A stretch of 31,709 nt of DNA from an uncultured Dorea sp. (GTDB taxonomy: Bacteria > Bacillota > Clostridia > Lachnospirales > Lachnospiraceae). The first letter of the stretch is position 1, and each line of letters begins with the position of its first letter. The position numbers and the translations under genes are program-made. The notes under the pieces are model-generated. The model was not told the DNA's origin. It did no database searches and saw only the letters and a list, made by a program, of their open reading frames with translations. Shown piece by piece: positions 8,390 to 14,769 of the stretch. Where the stretch lies: positions 1 to 31,709 of the forward strand of contig CAJURK010000039.1 in NCBI GenBank assembly GCA_910588745.1, read 5' to 3'.

Positions 8390-8959
8390 ATGGCAGTAGA
8401 TGCAACAAATACGTTAGTGAGCGATGCGGCTAAGTATATTTATGACGCGACGAAAGCAACACAGGCGGGTTCTACGTCAAGCAACACGCTGACAACAGAC
8501 GACTATTGGAAACTTATGGCGGCGCAGCTTCAGTATCAGGATATGACAAATCCTATGGACAACAGCGAGATGATGAATCAGATGACGCAGATGTCTTCCA
8601 TGAGCGCCATGACCAAGCTTACCGATGCGGTTGCAAATTTTTCAACGGTAACGAATAATCTTTCAACGGTAACACTTACGACTTATTCTACAGGACTTCT
8701 TGGAAAAGAAGTTACAATAGCGATTCCGGATCCAAACGGAGAGAAAGATAAGGATGGTAAGGTAAAGGTTACTTATAAGAAAGGTACGGTAACAGGCGTA
8801 GACCTTACAGGCGCAACGGCGGTATATGTGGACGGCAAGAAATACGAATTGTCGCAGGTGATGTCTGTAGGCGATGTTCCGGAGGAACAAAAAGACGATG
8901 AGACTTCCGAGGATGGAGAAACATCGGAAGGCGAAGAAGTGCCAGGAGATAGCAAATAG
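8390..8959 (+). CDS. flgD: Flagellar hook cap protein FlgD
   Basis: FlgD is the scaffold that caps the growing hook and lets FlgE monomers polymerise. The N-terminal half carries the family signature: YWKLMAAQLQYQDMTNPMDNSE at about residues 43-64, then a Met/Gln-rich helix leading to TKLTDAVANF. The C-terminal part (about 105-165) contains GKEVTIAIPD and the KGTVTGVDLTGATAVYVDGKKY stretch typical of short clostridial FlgD. A highly acidic Ser/Glu/Asp tail ends the 189-residue protein. It lies between fliK and the conserved flagellar-operon gene, as in many Firmicutes. Confidence 0.94.
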   Translation: MAVDATNTLVSDAAKYIYDATKATQAGSTSSNTLTTDDYWKLMAAQLQYQDMTNPMDNSEMMNQMTQMSSMSAMTKLTDAVANFSTVTNNLSTVTLTTYSTGLLGKEVTIAIPDPNGEKDKDGKVKVTYKKGTVTGVDLTGATAVYVDGKKYELSQVMSVGDVPEEQKDDETSEDGETSEGEEVPGDSK

Positions 8960-8989
8960 AAGCGTAAGGCTAAAGGCGGTGAATCATTG

Positions 8990-9379
8990 ATGAACAATGT
9001 GAATCAGATTACAAATGCCGGCATACTTAAGCTGCAGCATGCGCAGGCTGCGCTGCAGACACAAGGGAATACTGGTAATAATGTACAGTTTGCAGAACTT
9101 CTGCAAAAAGAGTCAGATAAAACGCAGTCCGTTCAGTTCTCCAAGCATGCGGCGCAGCGGGTACAGCAGCGGGGAATTGAGATGACAGACAGTCTTCTTA
9201 ACAATTTGAACCAGGCGGTGAAAAAAGCCCAGGCGAAGGGCGCCAAGGATGTGGTTGTCATCGGTGAGAGCGGAGCCTTTATCGTAAATGTTCCGAATAA
9301 TATCGTAGTAACGACGATGTCGGGGACAGAGATGAAAGACAATATCTTTACAAATATTGACAGCGCTGTCTTAATGTAA
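8990..9379 (+). CDS. Conserved flagellar operon protein (TIGR02530-like)
   Basis: The 129-residue protein has no proven biochemical role. Its C-terminal half has the pattern SKHAAQRVQQRGIEMTD, then KGAKDVVVIGESGAFIVNVPNNIVVTTM, which I recognise as the flagellar operon protein family found between flgD and flgE in Firmicutes and other phyla. The last part suggests a small beta-rich fold; the first 40 residues are Gln/Asn-rich. No signal peptide or membrane helix is seen. An in-frame TTG at 8987 would add one residue, but AGGCGGTG at 8974-8981 is 8 bases from the ATG at 8990, which is preferred. Placement suggests a part in hook assembly. Confidence 0.82.
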   Translation: MNNVNQITNAGILKLQHAQAALQTQGNTGNNVQFAELLQKESDKTQSVQFSKHAAQRVQQRGIEMTDSLLNNLNQAVKKAQAKGAKDVVVIGESGAFIVNVPNNIVVTTMSGTEMKDNIFTNIDSAVLM

Positions 9380-9405
9380 GCCGGACCATTTATGGAGGTT
9401 TTGGT

Positions 9406-9424
9406 ATCCGCGCGATTCGCGGAT
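9406..9424 (+). promoter_or_regulatory. Intercistronic hairpin upstream of flgE
   Basis: ATCCGCG (9406-9412) and CGCGGAT (9418-9424) form a perfect 7-bp GC-rich stem around a CGATT loop. It stands in the 87-base gap before flgE and has no T-run after it, so it is not an intrinsic terminator. It could mark an RNA processing point or protect the 5' end of the abundant hook message. Confidence 0.45.
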
Positions 9425-9466
9425 GCCTCAGACAGCAGATGAAGAAAAGAAAGGAAGTAATGAAAA

Positions 9467-10834
9467 ATGGTCAGATCAATGGTTGCAGCAGTCGCAGGAC
9501 TGAAAACCCATCAGTCAAAGATGGACGTAATTGGTAATAATATTGCAAATGTTAATACATGGGGTTTTAAATCATACAGCTTCAACTTTCAGGATTCCAT
9601 GTATGCGAATTCGATAAATGGTTCAGGCGGTAGTACGGAGGCCGGAGCGGCCGGCGGACGTAACGCGTCTCAGGTTGGTTACGGTTCTACCCTTTCTTCG
9701 ATTACCACTGAATTTGGAACAGGCGCTCCGTCGCCGTCTGCTAATCCTCTGGATTGTATGATTGACGGTACGGGATTTTTCCTGGTAGGCAACATGGTAA
9801 ACGGAACCTTTACGAATATTGAGGGATCAGGATTATTCCTGTCGAGAGTCGGTATCTTCCGTGTGGATAACAACGGATATCTGGTAGACGACCAGAGAAG
9901 TTATGTGTACGGGTATGCGGTTGTAGATGGAACAGGTACGCCGGAGCAGCCTTCTACGGCAGCGAAGTATACTTACACAGGGGTTCCGATGACGATTACA
10001 GATAAAGCGGCGCCAGATACGGGATCTACGATTGAAATTGACGGCGTATCGATTGATTCAAATTATACGACAGGGACACTGAACCAGTCGGCGTACGGCG
10101 CTATTATGAAAGATTGGATAAAGAAGGTGACGACAGAACCGGACGCTACAGATACAACGAAATATCCTGGCGGTGATACGGATCCGACATATCTGGCAGA
10201 TAAGGCTATTTACGACAAATACAAGGATTACAAAATCAGCTATGACGGCGTGAAGGATCCTCTCGCAACGGGAGGAACAACCGCAACGATCAATATTACC
10301 TTTACTGCGAAGAAAGAAGGGGCGGCGGGAGAAGCTGCGCTTAGCGGTTTTACGTTCGGCGGCATAACGGGAGAGCAGAAGATAGAAGGAAAAGACTGGG
10401 TTCCAGCCGTTCCGGCAGAGTACGCTGACGCTTTATCCACTCTCAGTATTCCGATTGACCCGGAGACGAACCAGAAGTATGAGATCCAGAGCTATAAGAT
10501 CAACGAAGACGGAACGATTATCGGCGTAGATAAGCAGAATCGTACCATCGCAATCGGCCAGCTTGCACTGGTAACCGTAGAGAATCCCAATGGTTTGGAG
10601 AAGGCGGACGGTTATTACTACACAGCAGGCGCTAACGCAGGCGATACCGAGGCAATGAAGCCAAACGGCGGACCGTCAGGTAAGATTCTTGGCGGTTATC
10701 TTGAGATGGCGAATGTGGATTTGGCGAACGAGTTTTCCAACATGATTACCTGTCAGAGAGGCTTCCAGGCTAATTCCAAGATCATCACCGTAACAGATGA
10801 GATGCTGTCGGAATTGGTTAATATGAAACGGTAA
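9467..10834 (+). CDS. flgE: Flagellar hook protein FlgE
   Basis: FlgE is the structural subunit of the hook, the flexible joint between rod and filament, exported by the flagellar type III system. The 455-residue protein has the N-terminal rod/hook motif (DVIGNNIANVNTWGFKS, about residues 21-37) and the IDGTGFFLV segment near 100. A long variable central region rich in Thr, Gly and Asp follows. The C-terminal ending is conserved (GYLEMANVDLANEFSNMITCQRGFQANSKIITVTDEML in broken form), forming the D0 coiled coil. The ribosome site AAGGAAG lies upstream of ATG 9467. Hairpins flank the gene on both sides. Confidence 0.96.
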   Translation: MVRSMVAAVAGLKTHQSKMDVIGNNIANVNTWGFKSYSFNFQDSMYANSINGSGGSTEAGAAGGRNASQVGYGSTLSSITTEFGTGAPSPSANPLDCMIDGTGFFLVGNMVNGTFTNIEGSGLFLSRVGIFRVDNNGYLVDDQRSYVYGYAVVDGTGTPEQPSTAAKYTYTGVPMTITDKAAPDTGSTIEIDGVSIDSNYTTGTLNQSAYGAIMKDWIKKVTTEPDATDTTKYPGGDTDPTYLADKAIYDKYKDYKISYDGVKDPLATGGTTATINITFTAKKEGAAGEAALSGFTFGGITGEQKIEGKDWVPAVPAEYADALSTLSIPIDPETNQKYEIQSYKINEDGTIIGVDKQNRTIAIGQLALVTVENPNGLEKADGYYYTAGANAGDTEAMKPNGGPSGKILGGYLEMANVDLANEFSNMITCQRGFQANSKIITVTDEMLSELVNMKR

Positions 10835-10870
10835 TGGTAACCGGTAAACCATAAGGAAAGTGTAAGTGTG

Positions 10871-10928
10871 CCGGGATATAGCAGAGTAGCCGCGAATGTA
10901 CGCGGAATCATACAATGCAATATCCCGG
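10871..10928 (+). promoter_or_regulatory. Nested double hairpin between flgE and flbD
   Basis: An outer perfect 9-bp stem pairs CCGGGATAT (10871-10879) with ATATCCCGG (10920-10928). Inside it a second stem pairs CCGCG (10890-10894) with CGCGG (10901-10905) around a six-base loop. The structure fills much of the 124-base gap after flgE and has no T-run. A 3' stabiliser for the highly expressed hook message, or a processing site, are the simplest readings. It is more elaborate than a plain terminator and could also present a protein-binding RNA. Confidence 0.5.
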
Positions 10929-10958
10929 ATACGCTTGAAATATGCGAGGAAGTGTATT

Positions 10959-11156
10959 ATGATAATGCTTACAAAGCTGAATAATCAGCAGGTTTTGTTA
11001 AATTCTGCACAGATTGAAGCAGTGGAATTTATTCCAGAGTCTAAGATTGTGCTTATGAACGGCAAGTTTTACTTGGTAAAGGAGAGTGCGGAAGAGATAG
11101 TAGAGAAAATAATTGAGTACAATGGAAGAATTCATTGTTACCATACAGATAGATAG
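10959..11156 (+). CDS. flbD: Flagellar protein FlbD (small FlbD family)
   Basis: This is a 65-residue protein of the small FlbD family that in Firmicutes lies between flgE and motA; its role is not settled, with a swarming link reported for related genes. The visible pattern is MLTKLNNQQVLLNSAQIEAVEF, then KIVLMNGKFYLVKESAEEIVEKI. It should not be confused with the unrelated Caulobacter transcription factor FlbD. A reading frame open from 10896 exists, but GAGGA at 10946-10950 lies 8 bases before ATG 10959, and homology begins there. A second ATG at 10965 is also possible. Confidence 0.87.
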   Translation: MIMLTKLNNQQVLLNSAQIEAVEFIPESKIVLMNGKFYLVKESAEEIVEKIIEYNGRIHCYHTDR

Positions 11157-11182
11157 AGAAAGATTAAGGCGGTGAAGATAAC

Positions 11183-12013
11183 GTGGATATTACTAGTATT
11201 TTAGGGTTTGTCATAGGTATGGTGCTGATTATATTCGTCGGCATTACCCCTGCCAAGCTGGGCAACTTCTGGGATCCGGAGTCGCTCGCGATTGTTGTGG
11301 GCGGCGCTATTGCGGCGGTGGTTATGAGTTATCCGCTCTCAATGTTAAAGACAATACCGGGACATTTTAAGATGCTGATTCAAGGGAACAAATATAATAT
11401 TGCGGAACTGGTGAATACATTGGAGGAGATGGCGCAGCTTGCAAGAAAGAATGGACTGCTGGCACTGGAAGAGAAAGCGAACGAGCTTGACGATCCATTT
11501 TTTAAACAAGGAATCATGCTGATTGTGGATGCGACCGAACCGGAAGAGGTAAGGGCTCTCATGGAAAATGATGTGGAGGCGATGGCGTCAAGACATGAAG
11601 AAGGAATCGGCCTTTATAATAAGGCGTCCGCATTTTCACCGGCTTTTGGTATGATCGGTACCTTGGTAGGTCTGGTAAATATGTTAAAGGGTATGAATTT
11701 GGATGGCGACGGCGCTTCCGATATCGGCCCTGCAATGGCAACGGCTCTGATCACTACGTTCTACGGCTGTATGTTGGCGAATCTGCTTTTTTCACCGATT
11801 GCGAATAAGCTTAGCGTGAGAAACGATGAAGAGTTGCTGTATAAGCAGATTATGATTGAAGGTATCCTTGCGATTCAGGCGGGAGACAATCCAAAATTCC
11901 TAAAAGAAAAGCTTGTTACATATATTTCCCAGAAGCGTCGTTTGAAGGTTCTTGATCCTGAAGCGGCTCCTGAAAAGGGGAAGAAGGGTAAAAAAGGAAA
12001 AGACGAGGAATAG
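11183..12013 (+). CDS. motA: Flagellar stator protein MotA
   Basis: MotA is the five-subunit shell of the stator that turns ion flow into torque against FliG. The 276-residue protein has four predicted membrane segments, at about residues 3-23, 32-52, 152-175 and 182-205. The large cytoplasmic loop between helices 2 and 3 contains the charged VRALMENDVEAMASRHEEG segment that faces FliG. The conserved FSPAFGMIGTLVGLVNML motif is present. It starts at GTG 11183 after an AGGCGGTGAAG ribosome site. The Lys/Gly-rich C-terminal tail (EKGKKGKKGKDEE) is unusual but probably harmless. motB follows after 9 bases. Confidence 0.95.
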   Translation: MDITSILGFVIGMVLIIFVGITPAKLGNFWDPESLAIVVGGAIAAVVMSYPLSMLKTIPGHFKMLIQGNKYNIAELVNTLEEMAQLARKNGLLALEEKANELDDPFFKQGIMLIVDATEPEEVRALMENDVEAMASRHEEGIGLYNKASAFSPAFGMIGTLVGLVNMLKGMNLDGDGASDIGPAMATALITTFYGCMLANLLFSPIANKLSVRNDEELLYKQIMIEGILAIQAGDNPKFLKEKLVTYISQKRRLKVLDPEAAPEKGKKGKKGKDEE

Positions 12014-12022
12014 GAGGGTACT

Positions 12023-12781
12023 ATGAAAAGAAAGAAGAAGGAAGGCGGCGGTGCCAATTGGATGGACACCTACGGTGACCTTGTAACCCTGCTGCTATGT
12101 TTTTTCGTACTCCTATATTCCATTTCAACCATTGACCAGGCGAAGTGGATACAGATTGTTAAGAGTTTTAACCCGGATGCCAAAGAGGTTTCCCAGATTG
12201 CAGATAATCCGGACATTGACGCAAACGATGAGGTACCCGGAGGCGTTGATACCGAAGATATCGATATGGATGAATTTGACGAACTGTTTGAGAGTTTGAA
12301 AAAAGCAGTGCAGGAGGCCGGGCTTGACGGCGAGGTAGAGTTATTCAAAGGAGAGGGGTATACATTTATTACCTTCCGGGATAACGTGTTCTTTGATGGC
12401 GACAGTTCCATTATTAAAGAAGGCGGAGAGACAATTTTGGGGCAGTTTTCTTCGATTATTGCGGGGGTCAGCGGTTCGGTAAAAGAGATTCAGGTGCTGG
12501 GTCACACAACTCAGGCGGATCCGAATACGCCAAATGAGCCGACCGGAGACAGAGTTCTTTCCGCTGAGAGAGCTGCGAGAGTTGCGGCATATATTCAGCA
12601 GCGCACCAGCGTACCGCCAGAGAGTATTTCTGCAATTGGATATGGACAGCATCGTCCGATAGCCCCATTCGATACGGAAGAGAACCGGGCCAAAAACCGC
12701 AGAGTTGAGTTGTTGATTACGAAGTCAGATTCCGTAGAGCAAAGCCTTGAGAAGTATTATGAGGAAATGGGTCGGGAATAA
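12023..12781 (+). CDS. motB: Flagellar stator protein MotB
   Basis: MotB anchors the stator to peptidoglycan and carries the ion-binding aspartate. In this 252-residue protein a basic N terminus (MKRKKKE) precedes one membrane helix at about 20-38. Asp19 in TYGDLVTLLL is the conserved ion-binding residue. An acidic linker spans about 50-100, and an OmpA/MotB peptidoglycan-binding domain spans about 115-245, with LSAERAARVAAYIQQR and GYGQHRPIA plus NRAKNRRVELLI. Whether protons or sodium drive it cannot be settled from the sequence. It follows motA with a TAGGAGGG site and is followed directly by fliM, without the usual fliL. Confidence 0.95.
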   Translation: MKRKKKEGGGANWMDTYGDLVTLLLCFFVLLYSISTIDQAKWIQIVKSFNPDAKEVSQIADNPDIDANDEVPGGVDTEDIDMDEFDELFESLKKAVQEAGLDGEVELFKGEGYTFITFRDNVFFDGDSSIIKEGGETILGQFSSIIAGVSGSVKEIQVLGHTTQADPNTPNEPTGDRVLSAERAARVAAYIQQRTSVPPESISAIGYGQHRPIAPFDTEENRAKNRRVELLITKSDSVEQSLEKYYEEMGRE

Positions 12782-12804
12782 TGAAATGAAGGTAGGAATT
12801 TAGG

Positions 12805-13827
12805 ATGGCAGATGTATTATCACAAAGTCAGATAGACGCGCTGCTGAATTCAATGCAAAATGGCGACACAGAAAGCAGTGCGCCAGAGAAGCCGAAGCAG
12901 ATTGAAAAAGAGCATAAAAAATATGATTTCTACAGCCCGAAGAAGTATACGAAGGATAAGCTGAAGATGCTTCGGAGTATCTACGATAATTATTCCAGGG
13001 TGGCGTCTTCACAGCTGAACGGTCTATTTCGGGTGGCCAGTGAGGTTGAGGTTGTAGATGTAGAAGAGCAGCGATATTATGAATTTAGCAATGCGCTCAA
13101 TGAGACGGACGTTATTACGCTTGTGAACGTGGGACTGCAGGATCATTCAACGAATCCGCCAATGGTCTTTCACATTGCGCCTGTATTAATGGGAGCGATG
13201 ATCGACCGGATGTTAGGCGGAACCGGTACGGATATGACAGTTGATCTGTCTTATACTTATACGGATATCGAATTAGATTTGTATGCGAAGATTATACGTT
13301 ATTTGATTGCAATTACAAAGGATGTTTGGGCAAATTACACAAGTCTTGACGTTCAGTTTAGCGGCGTAGAAGAGAATCCAAGTATGTTCCAGGGGATCAG
13401 TGTTGATGAGACGGTTGTAATCATTATGTTGCGGATTCAGATGGGAGAAGTTGAAGGAGCTATGAATATTTGTATCCCAGGGACGCTGCTCAGCGGTATA
13501 TTTGAAATTATCGATAAGACCAAACATTTGGCAAATAAGGGCGCCAATGCACTTCGGAATAATCGAGATGATATTATGGAGAATATTAGAGAGTCCAAGA
13601 TGAACGTTATGGCGCAGCTTGGTACAGCGCAGCTTAGTTTGGATGATGTCTACAACTTGCATGTGGGAGATGTTATTGATTTGAACAAGCCACAGAATTC
13701 ATTAATTTCGCTGTACATAGAGGGACAGCCATGGTTTAACGGCCAGCTCGGAGTACATAACAAAAACATGGCAGTGAAGATTGAGAATCGAATCCTCGAA
13801 GCAAAGAATGAAGATGTAGCGGTATAA
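12805..13827 (+). CDS. fliM: Flagellar motor switch protein FliM
   Basis: FliM forms the wall of the C ring, binds phospho-CheY and transmits switching to FliG. The 340-residue protein opens with the CheY-binding peptide LSQSQIDALLN at residues 5-15. The middle CheC-like domain contains MIDRMLGGTGTD, including the GGxG loop that contacts FliG, and lacks phosphatase residues. The C-terminal SpoA/FliN-like domain spans about 255-330 and ends in MAVKIENRI. It follows motB by 23 bases. The downstream gap to cheY holds a hairpin and a strong promoter. Confidence 0.96.
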   Translation: MADVLSQSQIDALLNSMQNGDTESSAPEKPKQIEKEHKKYDFYSPKKYTKDKLKMLRSIYDNYSRVASSQLNGLFRVASEVEVVDVEEQRYYEFSNALNETDVITLVNVGLQDHSTNPPMVFHIAPVLMGAMIDRMLGGTGTDMTVDLSYTYTDIELDLYAKIIRYLIAITKDVWANYTSLDVQFSGVEENPSMFQGISVDETVVIIMLRIQMGEVEGAMNICIPGTLLSGIFEIIDKTKHLANKGANALRNNRDDIMENIRESKMNVMAQLGTAQLSLDDVYNLHVGDVIDLNKPQNSLISLYIEGQPWFNGQLGVHNKNMAVKIENRILEAKNEDVAV

Positions 13828-13831
13828 TTAC

Positions 13832-13856
13832 CAGATAAATCAGTTTGAATTATCTG
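13832..13856 (+). promoter_or_regulatory. Hairpin downstream of fliM overlapping the cheY promoter
   Basis: CAGATAA (13832-13838) pairs with TTATCTG (13850-13856). After one A-A mismatch, TCA (13840-13842) pairs with TGA (13846-13848) around a GTT loop, giving ten base pairs in all. The 3' arm overlaps the -35 element of the cheY promoter. It is not followed by a T-run. It could partly end or process the upstream transcript, or act as an operator-like dyad for a regulator at the promoter. Confidence 0.45.
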
Positions 13857-13873
13857 AGTATATAAATTATAAT
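13845..13873 (+). promoter_or_regulatory. Internal sigma-A-type promoter upstream of cheY
   Basis: TTGAAT (13845-13850) and a perfect TATAAT (13868-13873) are separated by exactly 17 A/T-rich bases. This is the closest match to the sigma-A consensus I see in the window. Transcription would start near 13880, about 25 bases before the cheY ATG, with GTGAGGTAAG as the ribosome site. It would let cheY, flgC, fliY and the export-gate genes be expressed separately from the first half of the operon. Confidence 0.65.
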
Positions 13874-13905
13874 TACAATGAGAACAAAAAAGTGAGGTAA
13901 GAAAA

Positions 13906-14265
13906 ATGGCAAAAATTATGTTAGTAGACGATGCGGCATTTATGAGAATGATGTTAAAGACTACATTGACACAGGCGGGATATACAGATCTTGTTGAGGC
14001 GGAGGATGGCGCAAAGGCTGTGGATTTATATGCCGCTGAGAAGCCTGACCTTGTATTTATGGATATTACAATGCCGAATAAGGATGGTCTTGAGACACTG
14101 AAAGAAATTAAAGGAATGGATCCAGGCGCGACGATCGTTATGTGTTCCGCGATGGGGCAGGAGACAATGGTTATGGATTCCATTAAATCCGGAGCCAAGG
14201 ACTTTATCGTTAAGCCTTTTAAACCGGAGCGTATCTTGTCTACCGTAAAGAAAATCCTTGGATAA
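13906..14265 (+). CDS. cheY: Chemotaxis response regulator CheY
   Basis: CheY is the single-domain receiver that carries phosphate from CheA to the motor switch. The 119 residues show every key position: acidic pair Asp8/Asp9, phospho-acceptor Asp53 in LVFMDITMP, Ser81 at the Thr/Ser switch position and Lys103 in KPF. No output domain is attached. It sits between fliM and flgC, close to its binding partners FliM and FliY. An internal promoter just upstream suggests independent or higher expression. The partner kinase CheA is not encoded in this window. Confidence 0.96.
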   Translation: MAKIMLVDDAAFMRMMLKTTLTQAGYTDLVEAEDGAKAVDLYAAEKPDLVFMDITMPNKDGLETLKEIKGMDPGATIVMCSAMGQETMVMDSIKSGAKDFIVKPFKPERILSTVKKILG

Positions 14266-14282
14266 TTTGAGGGGGAACTATT

Positions 14283-14729
14283 ATGTCTTTTTTGAGTTCA
14301 TTTGATATCAGTGCGTCTGGATTGACGGCTGAGAGACAGAGGCTTGATATTGCGGCCGAAAATCTGTCCAATACGAATACAACCAGAACTGAGAGCGGTG
14401 GTCCCTATCGGAGAAAGATGGTAGTTCTTCAGGAAGTGCCTTCCACTACTTTCCGTACAAAGTTCAATAACCTTTTGAACAGAAGTACATCTGCTGCTAA
14501 GGGCGGAGTAAAGGTGACAGAAATTGTAGAGGATCAGAGAGATCTGAATCCAGTTTATGATCCGGATCATCCGGATGCGGATGAGAACGGATATGTCATG
14601 AAGCCGAATGTTGACCCGGTGAAGGAGACTATAGACGGTATGTCGGCAACCCGGTCTTATGAGGCGAATATTACAGCTTTCAACGCAATGAAACTGATGG
14701 CACAGAAAGCGTTGGAAATTGGAAAATAA
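14283..14729 (+). CDS. flgC: Flagellar proximal rod protein FlgC (displaced)
   Basis: FlgC is a proximal-rod subunit that assembles with FlgB. The 148-residue protein has the family-specific N terminus (FDISASGLTAERQRLDIAAENLSN, then GGPYRRKMVVLQE at about 39-52). Its C terminus has YVMKPNVDPVKETIDGMSATRSYEANITAFN, all diagnostic of FlgC rather than FlgF or FlgG. Normally it lies between flgB and fliE; here it is about 12.7 kb downstream, between cheY and fliY. It is intact with a GAGGGGG ribosome site, and no second copy is present at the usual place. Confidence 0.95.
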   Translation: MSFLSSFDISASGLTAERQRLDIAAENLSNTNTTRTESGGPYRRKMVVLQEVPSTTFRTKFNNLLNRSTSAAKGGVKVTEIVEDQRDLNPVYDPDHPDADENGYVMKPNVDPVKETIDGMSATRSYEANITAFNAMKLMAQKALEIGK

Positions 14730-14769
14730 AAACGGCGACTGACGTCCCCGGAAAGAGAGAAGGGTAAGT

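Noticed and set aside
9392..9442. A 16-codon open frame with the flgE upstream hairpin inside it
   Set aside because: It is too short, has no good ribosome site and no recognisable product.
10959..11156. Reading this gene as the Caulobacter transcription factor FlbD
   Set aside because: It has only 65 residues, with no receiver, AAA+ or helix-turn-helix region. It belongs to the unrelated small FlbD family.
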